Assembly (NCBI GenBank): GCA_964605235.1
Contig: CAZSBB010000031.1
Location: 10,217-74,216 of the forward strand
Reading direction: 5' to 3'
DNA from: CAZSBB01 sp964605235
Lineage (GTDB): Bacteria > Planctomycetota > Phycisphaerae > Phycisphaerales > Phycisphaeraceae
Length of the DNA: 64,000 bases
The first letter of the stretch is position 1. Each line of letters begins with the position of its first letter. The notes below the pieces were generated by a model. It saw nothing but the letters and a program-made list of their open reading frames with translations, ran no database searches and was not told the DNA's origin. Made by a program: the position numbers and the translations under genes. Positions 10,798 through 19,968 of this stretch are shown piece by piece.

Positions 10798-11187
10798 ATC
10801 CCCCGGCAAAGCCGGGGGCTAACGGGGCGGCATTGACAGGGGTCGTGCCATTAGCCCCGGGCTCTGCCCGGGGATTCTTCCGANNNNNNNNNNNNNNNNN
10901 NNNNNNNNNNNNNNNNNNNNNNNNNNNNNNNNNNNNNNNNNNNNNNNNNNNNNNNNNNNNNNNNNNNNNNNNNNNNNNNNNNNCATATCCATGATGCGAA
11001 TCCCCCGGCCGAGCCGGGGGCTAACGGGGCGGCATTGACAGGGGGCGTGCCATTAGCCCCGGGCTCTGCCCGGGGATTCTTCCGACATATCCATGATGCG
11101 AATCCCCCGGCCGAGCCGGGGGCTAACGGGGCGGCATTGATAGGAGTAGCGCCATTAGCCCCGGGCTCTGCCCGGGGATGCTTCCGA
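10798..11187. repeat. Tandem 102-bp REP-like palindrome array (with sequencing gap)
   Basis: Two full 102-base units (10984-11085, 11086-11187) and one partial unit (about 10798-10883) are visible. Each carries two GC-rich hairpins: CCCCCGGC-nnn-GCCGGGGG followed by CTAACGG, and TTAGCCCCGGGC-TCT-GCCCGGGG. The units are nearly identical. A related single element occurs at 16081-16153. Conceptual translation gives the recurrent peptides LAPGSARG and PRAEPGANG. The array separates the convergent prepilin-like and pilT genes. Confidence 0.88.
10884..10983. other. Assembly gap of 100 N
   Basis: A run of exactly 100 undetermined bases sits inside the repeat array, so the true number of repeat units is unknown and the true distance between flanking genes is not given by the coordinates. 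Confidence 0.99.
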
Positions 11188-11204
11188 AGTCCCGCATCCC
11201 ACAT

Positions 11205-12260
11205 TCACGCCGCCAGCACGCGCTCGAGCCGTTCGGGATACACGCATTGCGTCAGTGCGTCTTCGCGGCTGATGATGCCGTTGAAGTACAGCTCGGCGAT
11301 GGAGGTGTCGAGCGTGACCATGCCCAGGGCGCGGTTGGTTTCGATCACGTTGGGCAGCTCAAAGGCGCGGTTCTCGCGGACCAGATTGCGCACGGCAGGG
11401 GTGGTGAGCATGATCTCCACAGCCGGGGCCATGCCCTTTTCATCCATCCGTTTGAACAGCGTCTGGCTGATGACGGCCTGGAGCGTGTTGGCGAGCATGG
11501 TGCGAATCTGGCTCTGCTGGCCGGCGGGGTACATGTCGATGATGCGCTCGACGGTCTGGGCGGCATTGGCGGTGTGCAGGGTGGAGAGCACCAGGTGGCC
11601 CGTCTCCGCGGCGGTGATCGCAGCCGAGGCGGTTTCCAGGTCGCGCATCTCGCCCACGAGGATGATGTCCGGGTCCTGGCGCAGCACATGGCGCAGGCCC
11701 GAGGCGAAGCTGGGAGCGTCTTCGCCGATCTCGCGTTGTTCGATGGTCGCCTTGCGGCTGACCAGGCGGTACTCGATGGGGTCTTCCAGGGTGATGATGT
11801 GCGAAGTCCAGCGTTGATTGATGGCTTCGATCATCGCGGCGAGCGTGGTGCTCTTGCCCGAGCCGGTGACGCCGGTGACGAGGATGAGCCCGCGCGGGGT
11901 GTAGGTCAGATGCTGCACGATCGGCGGCAGGTGGAGCTGATCGAACGTCGGCACCACGGTCTTGACCACGCGCAGCGCCATGGCGACGCTGTTGCGCTGC
12001 AGGTGGGCGTTGACGCGGTACCGGCCGATGCCGGGCATTTCAAAGGAGAAGTCCACGTCCTTGCGCTGCTGGAAGATTTCGATGTGGTGCGGCTGGGTCA
12101 TCTGCCGCAGCAGTTGGTCGCACTCGTCGGGGGTCAGCCGGGGCAGGTCGGTGTTGGTCATCACCGTGTTGATGCGCAGGATGGGCGGGTGATGGGCGAT
12201 CAGATGAATATCCGACGCCGCCAGGTCCTGAGCGGTTTTCAGAATGGGGGCAAGATCCAT
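11205..12260 (-). CDS. pilT: Type IV pilus twitching motility ATPase PilT
   Basis: This 351-residue protein is a hexameric motor ATPase that retracts type IV pili. It shows the N-terminal fold ASDIHLIAHHPPILRI, Walker A GVTGSGKSTT, Asp box HIITLEDPIEY, Walker B ILVGEMRDLET, His box LSTLHTANAA and the PilT-specific AVRNLVREN. I chose ATG 12260 (DLAPILKTAQDLAASDIHL); a longer in-frame extension is possible but unconserved. No other pilus gene is adjacent. Its 5' region is shared with a divergent subtilase. Confidence 0.94.
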   Translation of the reverse strand: MDLAPILKTAQDLAASDIHLIAHHPPILRINTVMTNTDLPRLTPDECDQLLRQMTQPHHIEIFQQRKDVDFSFEMPGIGRYRVNAHLQRNSVAMALRVVKTVVPTFDQLHLPPIVQHLTYTPRGLILVTGVTGSGKSTTLAAMIEAINQRWTSHIITLEDPIEYRLVSRKATIEQREIGEDAPSFASGLRHVLRQDPDIILVGEMRDLETASAAITAAETGHLVLSTLHTANAAQTVERIIDMYPAGQQSQIRTMLANTLQAVISQTLFKRMDEKGMAPAVEIMLTTPAVRNLVRENRAFELPNVIETNRALGMVTLDTSIAELYFNGIISREDALTQCVYPERLERVLAA

Positions 12261-12669
12261 GCGCGGCTGCTCCGGGGGTGAAGGAGGCGAATTTCCTCCT
12301 GAAATCCGCAGGCGCTGGTCGGACGCGCCCATCATTGCATCGGCGTGGCGAAGGGACGAGCGTACTGAGCCGCTGAACCAATCCAGCGAATCGGGCGCTG
12401 GGGCTTTGCCTAATCGTCACAAACCGCCGGTTCCAGGGGCTGAATGCCGGCGCAGCAGTGCAAGTCTGCAAAATCGGCAAAGTCGCGGTCGGCTCGACCG
12501 AAGAAATGAAGCGCGAACCGGCATCGGGGGGGATGTTTCGTAAGGTTCAGGGGATTGAGGAAAAAATGGCAAAAGGGGTGGATGTTCCGCCCGCCCGGCC
12601 GATAATGCAGTTACCGCCCAGTCGTTCACGCGGGCTGCCCTGCAACGTTCGCCCCCCCAGGAGCCACAC
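12261..12669. other. Divergent intergenic region, nothing further recognised
   Basis: This 409-base region lies between pilT and the subtilase gene and should hold both promoters. I see AGGAG at 12659-12663 for the subtilase. I find no convincing -35/-10 pair, repeat, RNA gene or small gene. Confidence 0.5.
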
Positions 12670-15600
12670 GTGAAGCCAGCCTCCCGTCGCCGCCGCCTGC
12701 GTGCTCGCCGTTTCCGTTCCCAACGCCAGCACCGGTGGTCCAGCATTACCAGTCGGCATGATCTGCAACCGCTGGAGCCGCGCGTCCTGCTGAGCGTGGC
12801 GCAGCCGACGGTCGACGCCGGCGCCCAGGACGCGGTGCTGCTGACCACGCCGCTGTCGGACCTCGCGCCGGCGGTGTCGAGCCTCTGGTTTGCCGACCTC
12901 GCGCCGCAGGTGCGCGCCAATCCCAATGTCGCCGCCGCCAGCACCACCATCGACTGGGCCGGCCAGCAGGTCGAAGCCGTCAGCGATCAGTGGATCATTC
13001 AGCTCAATCAGGCTGGCATCAATGCCGTGCAGTCCGTCGGACAAGTCAGCGATCTGCTGAGCCTGGACCTGTACGGCGCCCAGATCCTCCGCGGCCTGGG
13101 GCTCGAAGGCATGCTGCTGATCCAGACCGACAGCGGCGCCGACGTCGCCCGCTTCACCGCCGGGCTGCAGGACTCCGGCTATCTCGAGTTTCTCCAGCCC
13201 AACCAGTTGCATCACCATGCCGCGACCCCCAACGACCCCAGCTACGGCTCGCTGTATGGCCTGAACAACACCGGCGCCACCGGCGTCGCCGATGCCGACA
13301 TCGACGCCCCCGAAGCCTGGGAATACACCACCGGCTCGTCCAACGTCGTCGTCGCGGTCATTGACACCGGCATCGACTACACCCATCCCGATCTGGTCGG
13401 CAACATCTGGACCAACCCCGGCGAAATCGCGGGCAATGGCATCGACGACGACGGCAACGGCTTCGTCGACGACCTCCATGGTTACGACTTCGCCTACAAC
13501 GACAGCAACCCCATGGATGGCGATGGCCACGGCACCCATGTCGCCGGCACCATCGGCGCGGTGGGGAACAATGGCGTCGGCGTGGTCGGCGTGAACTGGG
13601 ACGTCACCATCATGGCGCTCAAGTTCCTCACCGACGACGGCTACGGCTCCGATGCCGACGCCGTCCGCGCCATCAACTACGCCACCATGATGCGCACGCA
13701 GTACAACGTCAACATCCGCGCCACCAACAACAGTTGGGGCGGCGGGGGCTACAACCAGGCGCTGTACAACGCCATCGCCGCCAGCGGCCGCGCGGACATC
13801 CTCTTCATCGCCGCCGCCGGGAACGACGGCGCCAACAACGATCAAACCCCCGACTATCCTGCCGGCTTCAATCTCGACAACATCATCTCCGTTGCCGCCA
13901 CCACCATCCGCGATCGCGTGGCGACCTACAGCAACTATGGCGCGACCACCGTCGATCTGGGCGCTCCCGGCAGCAACATCCTCAGCACCGTGCCCGGCAA
14001 CGGCTACGCCAGTTACAGCGGCACCTCCATGGCGACTCCGCACGTCACCGGCGTCGTCGCGCTGGCGGCGGCTTATCGCCCGGATGCCACCGCTGCCGAG
14101 ATTCGTGACGCGATCTACGCTGGCGTGGATCAGCTCAGCGCCTTGCAGGGCCGCACCGTCACAGGTGGACGTCTCAACGCCGCCGGCACGCTGGCACAAC
14201 TCGGCGCGACACCGACGCCTGATCCTGACCCGACGCCTGACCCCGATCCCACGCCCGATCCCGATCCGACACCTGATCCTGATCCCACACCTGACCCCGA
14301 TCCCACGCCCGACCCCGATCCCACGCCCGATCCCGATCCCACGCCCGATCCCGACCCGACGCCCGATCCTGATCCGACACCTGATCCCGATCCGACGCCT
14401 GACCCCGACCCGACGCCCGATCCCGATCCCACACCCGATCCTGACCCCACGCCGCCACCGACCGGGCCGGATGCTTACGAAGACAACGACTCACCCTGGG
14501 CTGTGGACGACATGGACCCCGGCGCGCCCGGAAGTGCCAACCTCGGCCTGATCTCCGGCTCATTGGTCATCAACGATCTCAACACCCTCGATGACCACAT
14601 GGACTGGTTCCGCTTTGAGCTGGGCGCCCGCGGCGGCAACAACGATGCCGCGCGCATCGACTTCGAGCATGATCTGGGCGACCTCGATCTCTACCTCTAC
14701 AACGCCAACGGCCAAAGCATCGGCTCCAGCTATGGCGTGGACGACGCCGAGCGCATCAGCCTTCGCGGCCTGGATGCCGGCGTGTACTACGTCGAAATCT
14801 GGGGCTACCGCCGCGCCGCCAATCCCAACTACTCGCTCACCATCACCGCGCCGACCGTCGCCGCACCTGATCCCGATCCCACGCCAGACCCGGACCCGAC
14901 GCCCGCGCCCACGCCGGTGGTCGATCTGTCCGCCAGCATCGTCAGCAGCACCCTCACCGGCGAAGTGCTGTTGGGCGCTTCCGGCAGCGTGACCGTGCGC
15001 ATCACCAACGCCGGCAACACCGCGGTGAACCAACTGCTGGATGTGGTGCTGTACGCTTCACCGTCTGGCGCGCTCGACGACCAGGCGGTTCGCGTCGGGG
15101 CGTTGTCCAGTCAATTGGTGAACCTTGCCGCCGGTGAAACGCTGGATGTGCAGGTGGACGTTGAGGTCACCAGCGATTTACTGCCGCGCTCTTACACGCT
15201 GTTGGCGCGCGTGGATGACAGTCAGCAATTGGCGGAAGACGACGAAGCCAACAACCTCGCGGCCGCCCCGGACAGCATGGACGTCGTCTGGCGCTTTGGC
15301 CCGGATCGCAGCCTGCCCAATCGGCTGGTCGTCACTGCCCCTGACAACTCGACCCACACTTTCCAACTTGCCGGCGCCGGCGTGGGCGAGCTGCGCTACG
15401 ACGACGCCACCGGCCTGTTCGATCTCCTGCTGAGCGACACCACCAATCGCTCCAGCTTCACCCTCCGCAGCACCCGCGGCGAACTCACGCTCAACCAGGT
15501 CAGCATCGCTGGCGACCTGCGCCAATTCACCGCCCGCAATCTGGATGTGGTGGGGGATTTCACTGCTGCGGGCCTGGTCGGGCGCGTGCAGATGGATGAC

Positions 15601-16074
15601 CTCCTGGGCGCGACGATGAGCCTGGGCGGCGCCAGCACCGACCGCACCACCTTGCAATTCGATCGCGTGGTGGACGCCCTGATCGACTCCACCGCCGGCA
15701 TCCATGCCTTCACCGCCAGCGAGTTTCGCAACACCGATGACGCCGCCGACCGCCTCACCGCGCCCTGGCTCAACAGCCTGCGCACCCGCGCCAGCAGCGA
15801 AGGCAGCGGCGACTGGCAGGCGCATCTGACCCTCACCGGCGAAAACGCGCGGCGGAACACGCTGGGCGCCGCCATCATCGGCGGCACGCTCGGCTCGGGC
15901 GATCCGACTTCGCCGATCGTCTGGCGCATCAACGGCGGCATCGGCCGCATCAGCGCCGGCGATCAGGTCGGCTGGCAACTGGAAGTCTCCGAATCCGTCG
16001 CCGACCGCCTCCGTCGCCTGCTGCAACGCTGGCGGCTGGGCGAGGTGGAATTGAAGGTGGTGGACTTCGGATAA
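12670..16074 (+). CDS. Exported subtilisin-like (S8) serine protease with LEPR motif and repeat linker
   Basis: This 1134-residue protein uses a GTG start with AGGAG six bases upstream. Residues 1-30 are very basic, and LEPRVLLS at 35-42 is the planctomycete N-terminal motif of exported proteins. The S8 catalytic residues are Asp232 (AVIDTGIDYTHP), His287 (DGHGTHVAGT), oxyanion Asn385 (AAAGNDGA) and Ser453 (GTSMATPHVTG). Thirteen PDPDPT hexapeptides (517-594) link to a PPC-like beta domain (AYEDNDSPWAVDD to about 720). A second PDPDPT linker and a CARDB-like domain follow, then a beta-rich C terminus of unknown family. It is probably surface-attached or secreted. Confidence 0.93.
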   Translation: MKPASRRRRLRARRFRSQRQHRWSSITSRHDLQPLEPRVLLSVAQPTVDAGAQDAVLLTTPLSDLAPAVSSLWFADLAPQVRANPNVAAASTTIDWAGQQVEAVSDQWIIQLNQAGINAVQSVGQVSDLLSLDLYGAQILRGLGLEGMLLIQTDSGADVARFTAGLQDSGYLEFLQPNQLHHHAATPNDPSYGSLYGLNNTGATGVADADIDAPEAWEYTTGSSNVVVAVIDTGIDYTHPDLVGNIWTNPGEIAGNGIDDDGNGFVDDLHGYDFAYNDSNPMDGDGHGTHVAGTIGAVGNNGVGVVGVNWDVTIMALKFLTDDGYGSDADAVRAINYATMMRTQYNVNIRATNNSWGGGGYNQALYNAIAASGRADILFIAAAGNDGANNDQTPDYPAGFNLDNIISVAATTIRDRVATYSNYGATTVDLGAPGSNILSTVPGNGYASYSGTSMATPHVTGVVALAAAYRPDATAAEIRDAIYAGVDQLSALQGRTVTGGRLNAAGTLAQLGATPTPDPDPTPDPDPTPDPDPTPDPDPTPDPDPTPDPDPTPDPDPTPDPDPTPDPDPTPDPDPTPDPDPTPDPDPTPDPDPTPPPTGPDAYEDNDSPWAVDDMDPGAPGSANLGLISGSLVINDLNTLDDHMDWFRFELGARGGNNDAARIDFEHDLGDLDLYLYNANGQSIGSSYGVDDAERISLRGLDAGVYYVEIWGYRRAANPNYSLTITAPTVAAPDPDPTPDPDPTPAPTPVVDLSASIVSSTLTGEVLLGASGSVTVRITNAGNTAVNQLLDVVLYASPSGALDDQAVRVGALSSQLVNLAAGETLDVQVDVEVTSDLLPRSYTLLARVDDSQQLAEDDEANNLAAAPDSMDVVWRFGPDRSLPNRLVVTAPDNSTHTFQLAGAGVGELRYDDATGLFDLLLSDTTNRSSFTLRSTRGELTLNQVSIAGDLRQFTARNLDVVGDFTAAGLVGRVQMDDLLGATMSLGGASTDRTTLQFDRVVDALIDSTAGIHAFTASEFRNTDDAADRLTAPWLNSLRTRASSEGSGDWQAHLTLTGENARRNTLGAAIIGGTLGSGDPTSPIVWRINGGIGRISAGDQVGWQLEVSESVADRLRRLLQRWRLGEVELKVVDFG
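14218..14451 (+). repeat. 13-copy PDPDPT-encoding repeat within the subtilase gene
   Basis: An 18-base unit repeats 13 times with synonymous drift, encoding Pro-Asp-Pro-Asp-Pro-Thr without interruption. It joins the protease domain to the PPC-like domain. The extended acidic stalk probably spaces the domains and may bind divalent ions. Confidence 0.95.
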
Positions 16075-16080
16075 ACCGGA

Positions 16081-16153
16081 AGCATCCCCCAGCCGAGCCG
16101 AGGGGTGACGGACCCCAGCACCCGTTAGCCCCGGGCTTGGCTCGGGGACTCAC
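16081..16153. repeat. Single REP-like double palindrome
   Basis: Two GC-rich hairpins (about 16086-16106 and 16128-16149) resemble the halves of the array at 10798-11187, including the TTAGCCCCGGGCT core. It lies after the subtilase stop and before the UDP-glucose dehydrogenase gene, and may act as a transcriptional boundary. The following 170 bases up to 16330 show nothing recognisable. Confidence 0.7.
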
Positions 16154-16330
16154 CACCACGGCGCGTGGGAATCACCCCGTTCCCGTGCGCTCGGGGATTG
16201 AATTCTCCATATCATTCTGCGCATGGTTCTGGTCGTATGGCGCTTCAGTTGCCCGGCGATTGGGCCGAATAACTGAGGGTTAGCCTGCGGCGCGTTGGCT
16301 GCGCCCAGTTTGCTCGCAAGGGAATTCCGC

Positions 16331-17680
16331 ATGCGCATCACCATGGTCGGCACGGGTTACGTGGGTCTGGTCACCGGCACCTGTTTCGCCAACTCCGGCA
16401 ACGACGTGACCTGTCTGGACATCGACCCCCGCAAGATCGACAAGCTCAATCAGGGCATCAGTCCGATCTACGAGCCGGGCCTCGACGAGCTGATTCGCCG
16501 CAATGTCAAGGCTGGGCGTCTGCACTTCACCACCGACAAGGAAGCCGCCTACCGCCGGGCGGAGATCATCTTCATCTGCGTGGGCACGCCCAGCGATGAG
16601 TCGGGGCATGCGGATTTGAAGTATGTGCTCGCCGCCGCCGGCGACATCGGCGACGCCATCGAGGCGGGTTCCGGCGCTGCTGCCGGCGAGGAAGCCGAAC
16701 GTCGGGCGAAGATCGTGGTGGTCAAGTCCACGGTTCCCGTGGGCACCAATGCGAAGGTCAAAGCCGCCATTGCCGCGCGGACCAGCAAGCCCTTCCGCAT
16801 GGCGTCCAATCCGGAGTTCCTCAAGGAAGGCGCTGCGATCAACGACTTCCAGAAACCTGACCGCGTGGTCATCGGCGTCGAGGACAAAGGCGCCGGCGAC
16901 CGCTTGCGCGATCTGTACGATCCCTTCGTGCGCCAGGGCAATCCCATCTTCCTGATGGACATCCCCTCCGCCGAGATGGTCAAGTATGCCGCCAACGCCA
17001 TGCTGGCGACCAAGATCAGCTTCATCAACGAAATCGCCAACCTGTGCGAAGCCTACGGCGCTGATGTCGACGAGGTCCGCCGGGGCATGTGCTCCGACAA
17101 ACGCATCGGCAACCAGTTCCTGTACCCCGGCCTGGGCTACGGCGGGTCCTGCTTCCCCAAGGATGTGCTCGCCTGCATCTCCATGGGCGACGACACCCAC
17201 ACCCCCGCCCAGTTGCTGCGCTCCGTGCATGCGGTCAACCAGGCCCAGCGCCAGGCGTTCTACAAAAAAATCCAGTCCCATTTCGCCGGCCAACTGCAAG
17301 GCAAAAAACTGGCGGTCTGGGGCATCGCCTTCAAGCCCGGCACCGATGACATCCGCGAAGCACCCGCCATCACCCTCATGCAGCAACTGCTCGCCGAGGG
17401 CGCCAGCATCGTCGCCCATGACCCGGTGGCGCACGAAACCTGCAGGCACGTGCTGGGCGACCGCATCGGCTATGTCGACAACGATCTCGACGCGCTCGAC
17501 GGCGCCGACGCCCTGATCATCTGCACCGATTGGCCCGAGTTCCGCCATCCTGATCTGGATGAGGTCAAAGCCCGGCTCGCCCAGCCAGTGATTTTTGACG
17601 GCCGCAACCTTTACCGTCTCGACACCATGGCGGAGCACGGCTTCACCTACTACAGCGTCGGCCGGTCGCCGGTGCGGTAA
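16331..17680 (+). CDS. ugd: UDP-glucose 6-dehydrogenase
   Basis: This 449-residue enzyme oxidises UDP-glucose to UDP-glucuronate with two NAD+. It has the Rossmann start RITMVGTGYVGLVTGTC, the central dehydrogenase domain, the GGSCFPKD motif with catalytic Cys274, and the C-terminal UDP-binding domain (KLAVWGIAFKPGTDDIREAP). Its length fits the family. I chose ATG 16331 (MRITMVGTG) over an upstream in-frame start. UDP-glucuronate feeds polysaccharide synthesis, consistent with manC in the same window. Confidence 0.95.
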   Translation: MRITMVGTGYVGLVTGTCFANSGNDVTCLDIDPRKIDKLNQGISPIYEPGLDELIRRNVKAGRLHFTTDKEAAYRRAEIIFICVGTPSDESGHADLKYVLAAAGDIGDAIEAGSGAAAGEEAERRAKIVVVKSTVPVGTNAKVKAAIAARTSKPFRMASNPEFLKEGAAINDFQKPDRVVIGVEDKGAGDRLRDLYDPFVRQGNPIFLMDIPSAEMVKYAANAMLATKISFINEIANLCEAYGADVDEVRRGMCSDKRIGNQFLYPGLGYGGSCFPKDVLACISMGDDTHTPAQLLRSVHAVNQAQRQAFYKKIQSHFAGQLQGKKLAVWGIAFKPGTDDIREAPAITLMQQLLAEGASIVAHDPVAHETCRHVLGDRIGYVDNDLDALDGADALIICTDWPEFRHPDLDEVKARLAQPVIFDGRNLYRLDTMAEHGFTYYSVGRSPVR

Positions 17681-17709
17681 AACGTGCATCGGTGGAAGAC
17701 GAGCTGGCG

Positions 17710-17715
17710 TATAAT
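17710..17715 (+). promoter_or_regulatory. TATAAT -10 box for hicBA
   Basis: A perfect TATAAT lies 44 bases upstream of hicB at 17759; no good -35 is seen. A direct repeat TTACGGTnTTG follows (about 17721 and 17744), which could be a regulatory site. Confidence 0.45.
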
Positions 17716-17758
17716 CATTTTACGGTTGTCCAACCATCCCTCTTACGGTGTTGCCGCC

Positions 17759-17965
17759 ATGAAGCTCAAGGTTGTGGTTCACGAAGCGGAAGAAGGCGGT
17801 TACTGGGCCGAGGTCCCCGCCATTCCGGGCTGTGCCACTCAGGGGGAAACCTTTGAGGAATTGCTGCACAACCTCTACGAAGCCGTGGAGGGTTGCCTGG
17901 CGGTGGATGTAACTCCCCCGGGCGACGACAACGCCAAAACCCGCGTGCTTGAGATCGCGGTATGA
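17759..17965 (+). CDS. hicB: HicB-family antitoxin
   Basis: This 68-residue protein has the HicB fold MKLKVVVHEAEEGGYWAEVPAIPGCATQGET, with the typical EVPxIPGCxTxGxT motif. It should bind and neutralise the HicA ribonuclease encoded next to it. It is short and lacks the C-terminal DNA-binding domain seen in many HicB proteins, so autorepression may need another factor. The stop overlaps the hicA start (ATGA), giving tight co-translation. Here the antitoxin comes first, the reverse of the classical order. Confidence 0.88.
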   Translation: MKLKVVVHEAEEGGYWAEVPAIPGCATQGETFEELLHNLYEAVEGCLAVDVTPPGDDNAKTRVLEIAV

Positions 17966-18168
17966 AGCAGATCAGCGGGCGGGTCTTGGCGCGCACCGCA
18001 GAACAGCACGGCTGGCAACTGCTGCGGGTGCAGGGCAGCCATCACATCTACGGCAAGGTCGGCCGCAACGTGCGCTTGTCGATTCCCATTCACGCCAACC
18101 AGCCTTTGAAAAGCGGATTGCTGCGCCATCTGCTGAAGTTGATGCAACTGGATGAGGCTGACCTGTAG
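17962..18168 (+). CDS. hicA: HicA-family mRNA interferase toxin
   Basis: This 68-residue protein matches HicA: the SGRVLARTAEQHGWQLLRVQ start, the conserved GSHH with the catalytic His (residues 25-28), and IPIHANQPLKSGLLRHLLK. HicA is a double-stranded-RNA-binding-fold ribonuclease that cleaves mRNA. It overlaps hicB by four bases. The gene ends 43 bases before the convergent rhlE-like gene. Confidence 0.9.
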   Translation: MKQISGRVLARTAEQHGWQLLRVQGSHHIYGKVGRNVRLSIPIHANQPLKSGLLRHLLKLMQLDEADL

Positions 18169-18211
18169 GCCTGTCTCATCTGCTGCAGCAAACTTCATTC
18201 AGCAGAAGCGC

Positions 18212-19594
18212 TCAGCCCTGCGGCCGATGGTGGCGGCGCGGCTTGCCGGATTTATGCGGCTGATGCGAACCGCCGGTGGGATGCAGCGGCCGGGGGGCGC
18301 TGGTGCCCGCCTTGGTGGGATGCGGATTGGTTGACGCCCCGGCGGCGTGATGCGGCTTATGCCGACGCCGGCGCGGACGACCGCCGGGCTGTCCCTGCCC
18401 CTGGCCTTGACCATTGGGATTGAACCCCGGCCGGCGGCGCGTGGGGGCGATGGAAGCATCCGCCCAGTGCGGCTTGTCGCCGGTGACGGGAATGGACTGC
18501 TTGAGCAGCCTTTCGATTGCCCGCAGGTTCGCCAGTTCATCGCGGCTGCAGAAGGACACCGCCATGCCCGCTTCGCCGGCGCGGGCGGTCCGGCCGATGC
18601 GATGCACGTAAGTCTCCGGCTCGTGGGTCAGGTCGTAGTTGACCACGTGGCTGACGTTGTCCACGTCGATGCCGCGCGCCGCCACGTCCGTCGCTACCAG
18701 CACGCCCACGCGGTTGCGGCGGAAATTGTCCAGGGCGCGTTGCCGGGCGTTTTGCGTCTTGTTGCCGTGGATTGCTTCGCTGGCGATGTTGCGGTGACGC
18801 AACTGCTTGACCAGCCGATCCGCGCCGTGCTTGGTGCGGGTGAAGACAATGGCGCGGGTCATGTCGCCGTTGGTGATCAGGTCCGCGAGTTTGTCCGCTT
18901 TTTCCGTGTGTTCGACGAAAATGACGGTCTGCTCGACGCGATCCGCCACGCGCGAGGTCGCCGCGACCTGCACGACCGCCGGGTTGTGGAGCATGCGGTG
19001 CGCCAGGTCGCGGATTTCCGCGGGCATGGTGGCGGAGAACAGCAGGCTCTGGCGCGGGCTGGGCACCTCGGCGACGATCTTGCGCAGGTCGTTGATGAAG
19101 CCCATGTCCAGCATGCGGTCGGCTTCATCGAGCACCAGCACCTGGATGGCGCGCAGGTCGATGTGGCCCTGCTGCATCAGGTCCAGCAGTCGGCCGGGGG
19201 TGGCGATGAGAATGTCGACGCCGCGCCGCAGGGCGGTGACCTGGTGGTACTGGCTGACGCCGCCGAAGACGGTGGTGTTGCGCAGCTTCAGGTGCGCGCC
19301 GTAGGTACGGAAGTCCTCGGCGATCTGCGTCGCCAGCTCGCGCGTGGGGCAGAGGATCAGACAGCGCGGCTGCGTCGTGCGCGGCTTGCCGGCGGCGTCT
19401 TCGGTCAGCCGCTGCAGAATGGGCAGGGCGAACGCGGCGGTCTTGCCGGTGCCCGTCTGCGCCGAGCCCAGCACATCGCGCCCGGCGAGCACATGCGGGA
19501 TCGCCTGCGCCTGGATGGGCGTGGGCTCGGTGTAACCAGCGGCGGTGACCGCGCGCAGCAGCGGCGGGATGAGATTCAATTCGGAAAAAGTCAT
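18212..19594 (-). CDS. rhlE: DEAD-box RNA helicase, RhlE-like
   Basis: This 460-residue helicase has the full motif set: Q motif (GYTEPTPIQAQAIP), Walker A AQTGTGKTAAF, PTRELA, TPGRLLDL, DEAD, SATMP, and HRIGRTARAGEAG in the second RecA-like domain. A basic tail rich in Arg, Gly and Gln follows (about residues 380-460), as in RhlE proteins. It unwinds short RNA duplexes in ribosome assembly or RNA decay. I chose ATG 19594 (TFSELNLIPPLLRAV). Confidence 0.92.
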   Translation of the reverse strand: MTFSELNLIPPLLRAVTAAGYTEPTPIQAQAIPHVLAGRDVLGSAQTGTGKTAAFALPILQRLTEDAAGKPRTTQPRCLILCPTRELATQIAEDFRTYGAHLKLRNTTVFGGVSQYHQVTALRRGVDILIATPGRLLDLMQQGHIDLRAIQVLVLDEADRMLDMGFINDLRKIVAEVPSPRQSLLFSATMPAEIRDLAHRMLHNPAVVQVAATSRVADRVEQTVIFVEHTEKADKLADLITNGDMTRAIVFTRTKHGADRLVKQLRHRNIASEAIHGNKTQNARQRALDNFRRNRVGVLVATDVAARGIDVDNVSHVVNYDLTHEPETYVHRIGRTARAGEAGMAVSFCSRDELANLRAIERLLKQSIPVTGDKPHWADASIAPTRRRPGFNPNGQGQGQGQPGGRPRRRRHKPHHAAGASTNPHPTKAGTSAPRPLHPTGGSHQPHKSGKPRRHHRPQG

Positions 19595-19796
19595 GCGTGC
19601 TCCATGATCGCAAACGATGACCACCCGGCCGCGACGACGTCACGAAAATCCGGGGCAGTCAGGCAACTGTGTCTCGTAGCGATCTGAAGCGGGAACCAAC
19701 ATGAATGGTCGGGCGCGGCGGATCGATCCGGCCAGTTAAACCATAAGTGTACCAACAAACTGAGGAAATAGCCAATTGCAACGGCAAAGAAGAAAT

Positions 19797-19903
19797 ACCA
19801 CCGAGGCACGGAGGTCACAGAGCACAGCCACCGAGCACCGCAATCCAGGCGTGAACCAACATTCTCCCTTGCTGGAACTCGGTGCTCTCTGTGTCTCGGT
19901 GGT
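19797..19903. repeat. ACAGAG-type inverted repeat (family B, copy 1)
   Basis: Left arm CCACCGAGGCACGGAGGTCAC near 19799 pairs imperfectly with GGTGCTCTCTGTGTCTCGG near 19881. Related copies are at 22725-23199, 24901-25012, 30291-30400, 36669-36822 and 39995-40122. It lies in the 374-base gap between rhlE and the SDR gene, with no gene visible. The flanking 19925-19968 holds CCCCGGCCAGC short repeats. Confidence 0.75.
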
Positions 19904-19968
19904 GAATGCTGGGGTCTGGTTGTCCCCGGCCAGCAGGTCCCCCGGCCAGCGGGCCAGCAGGCTGCAAC

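Noticed and set aside
12547..14199. Long antisense frame of 550 residues
   Set aside because: It lies opposite the subtilase with catalytic residues on the other strand.
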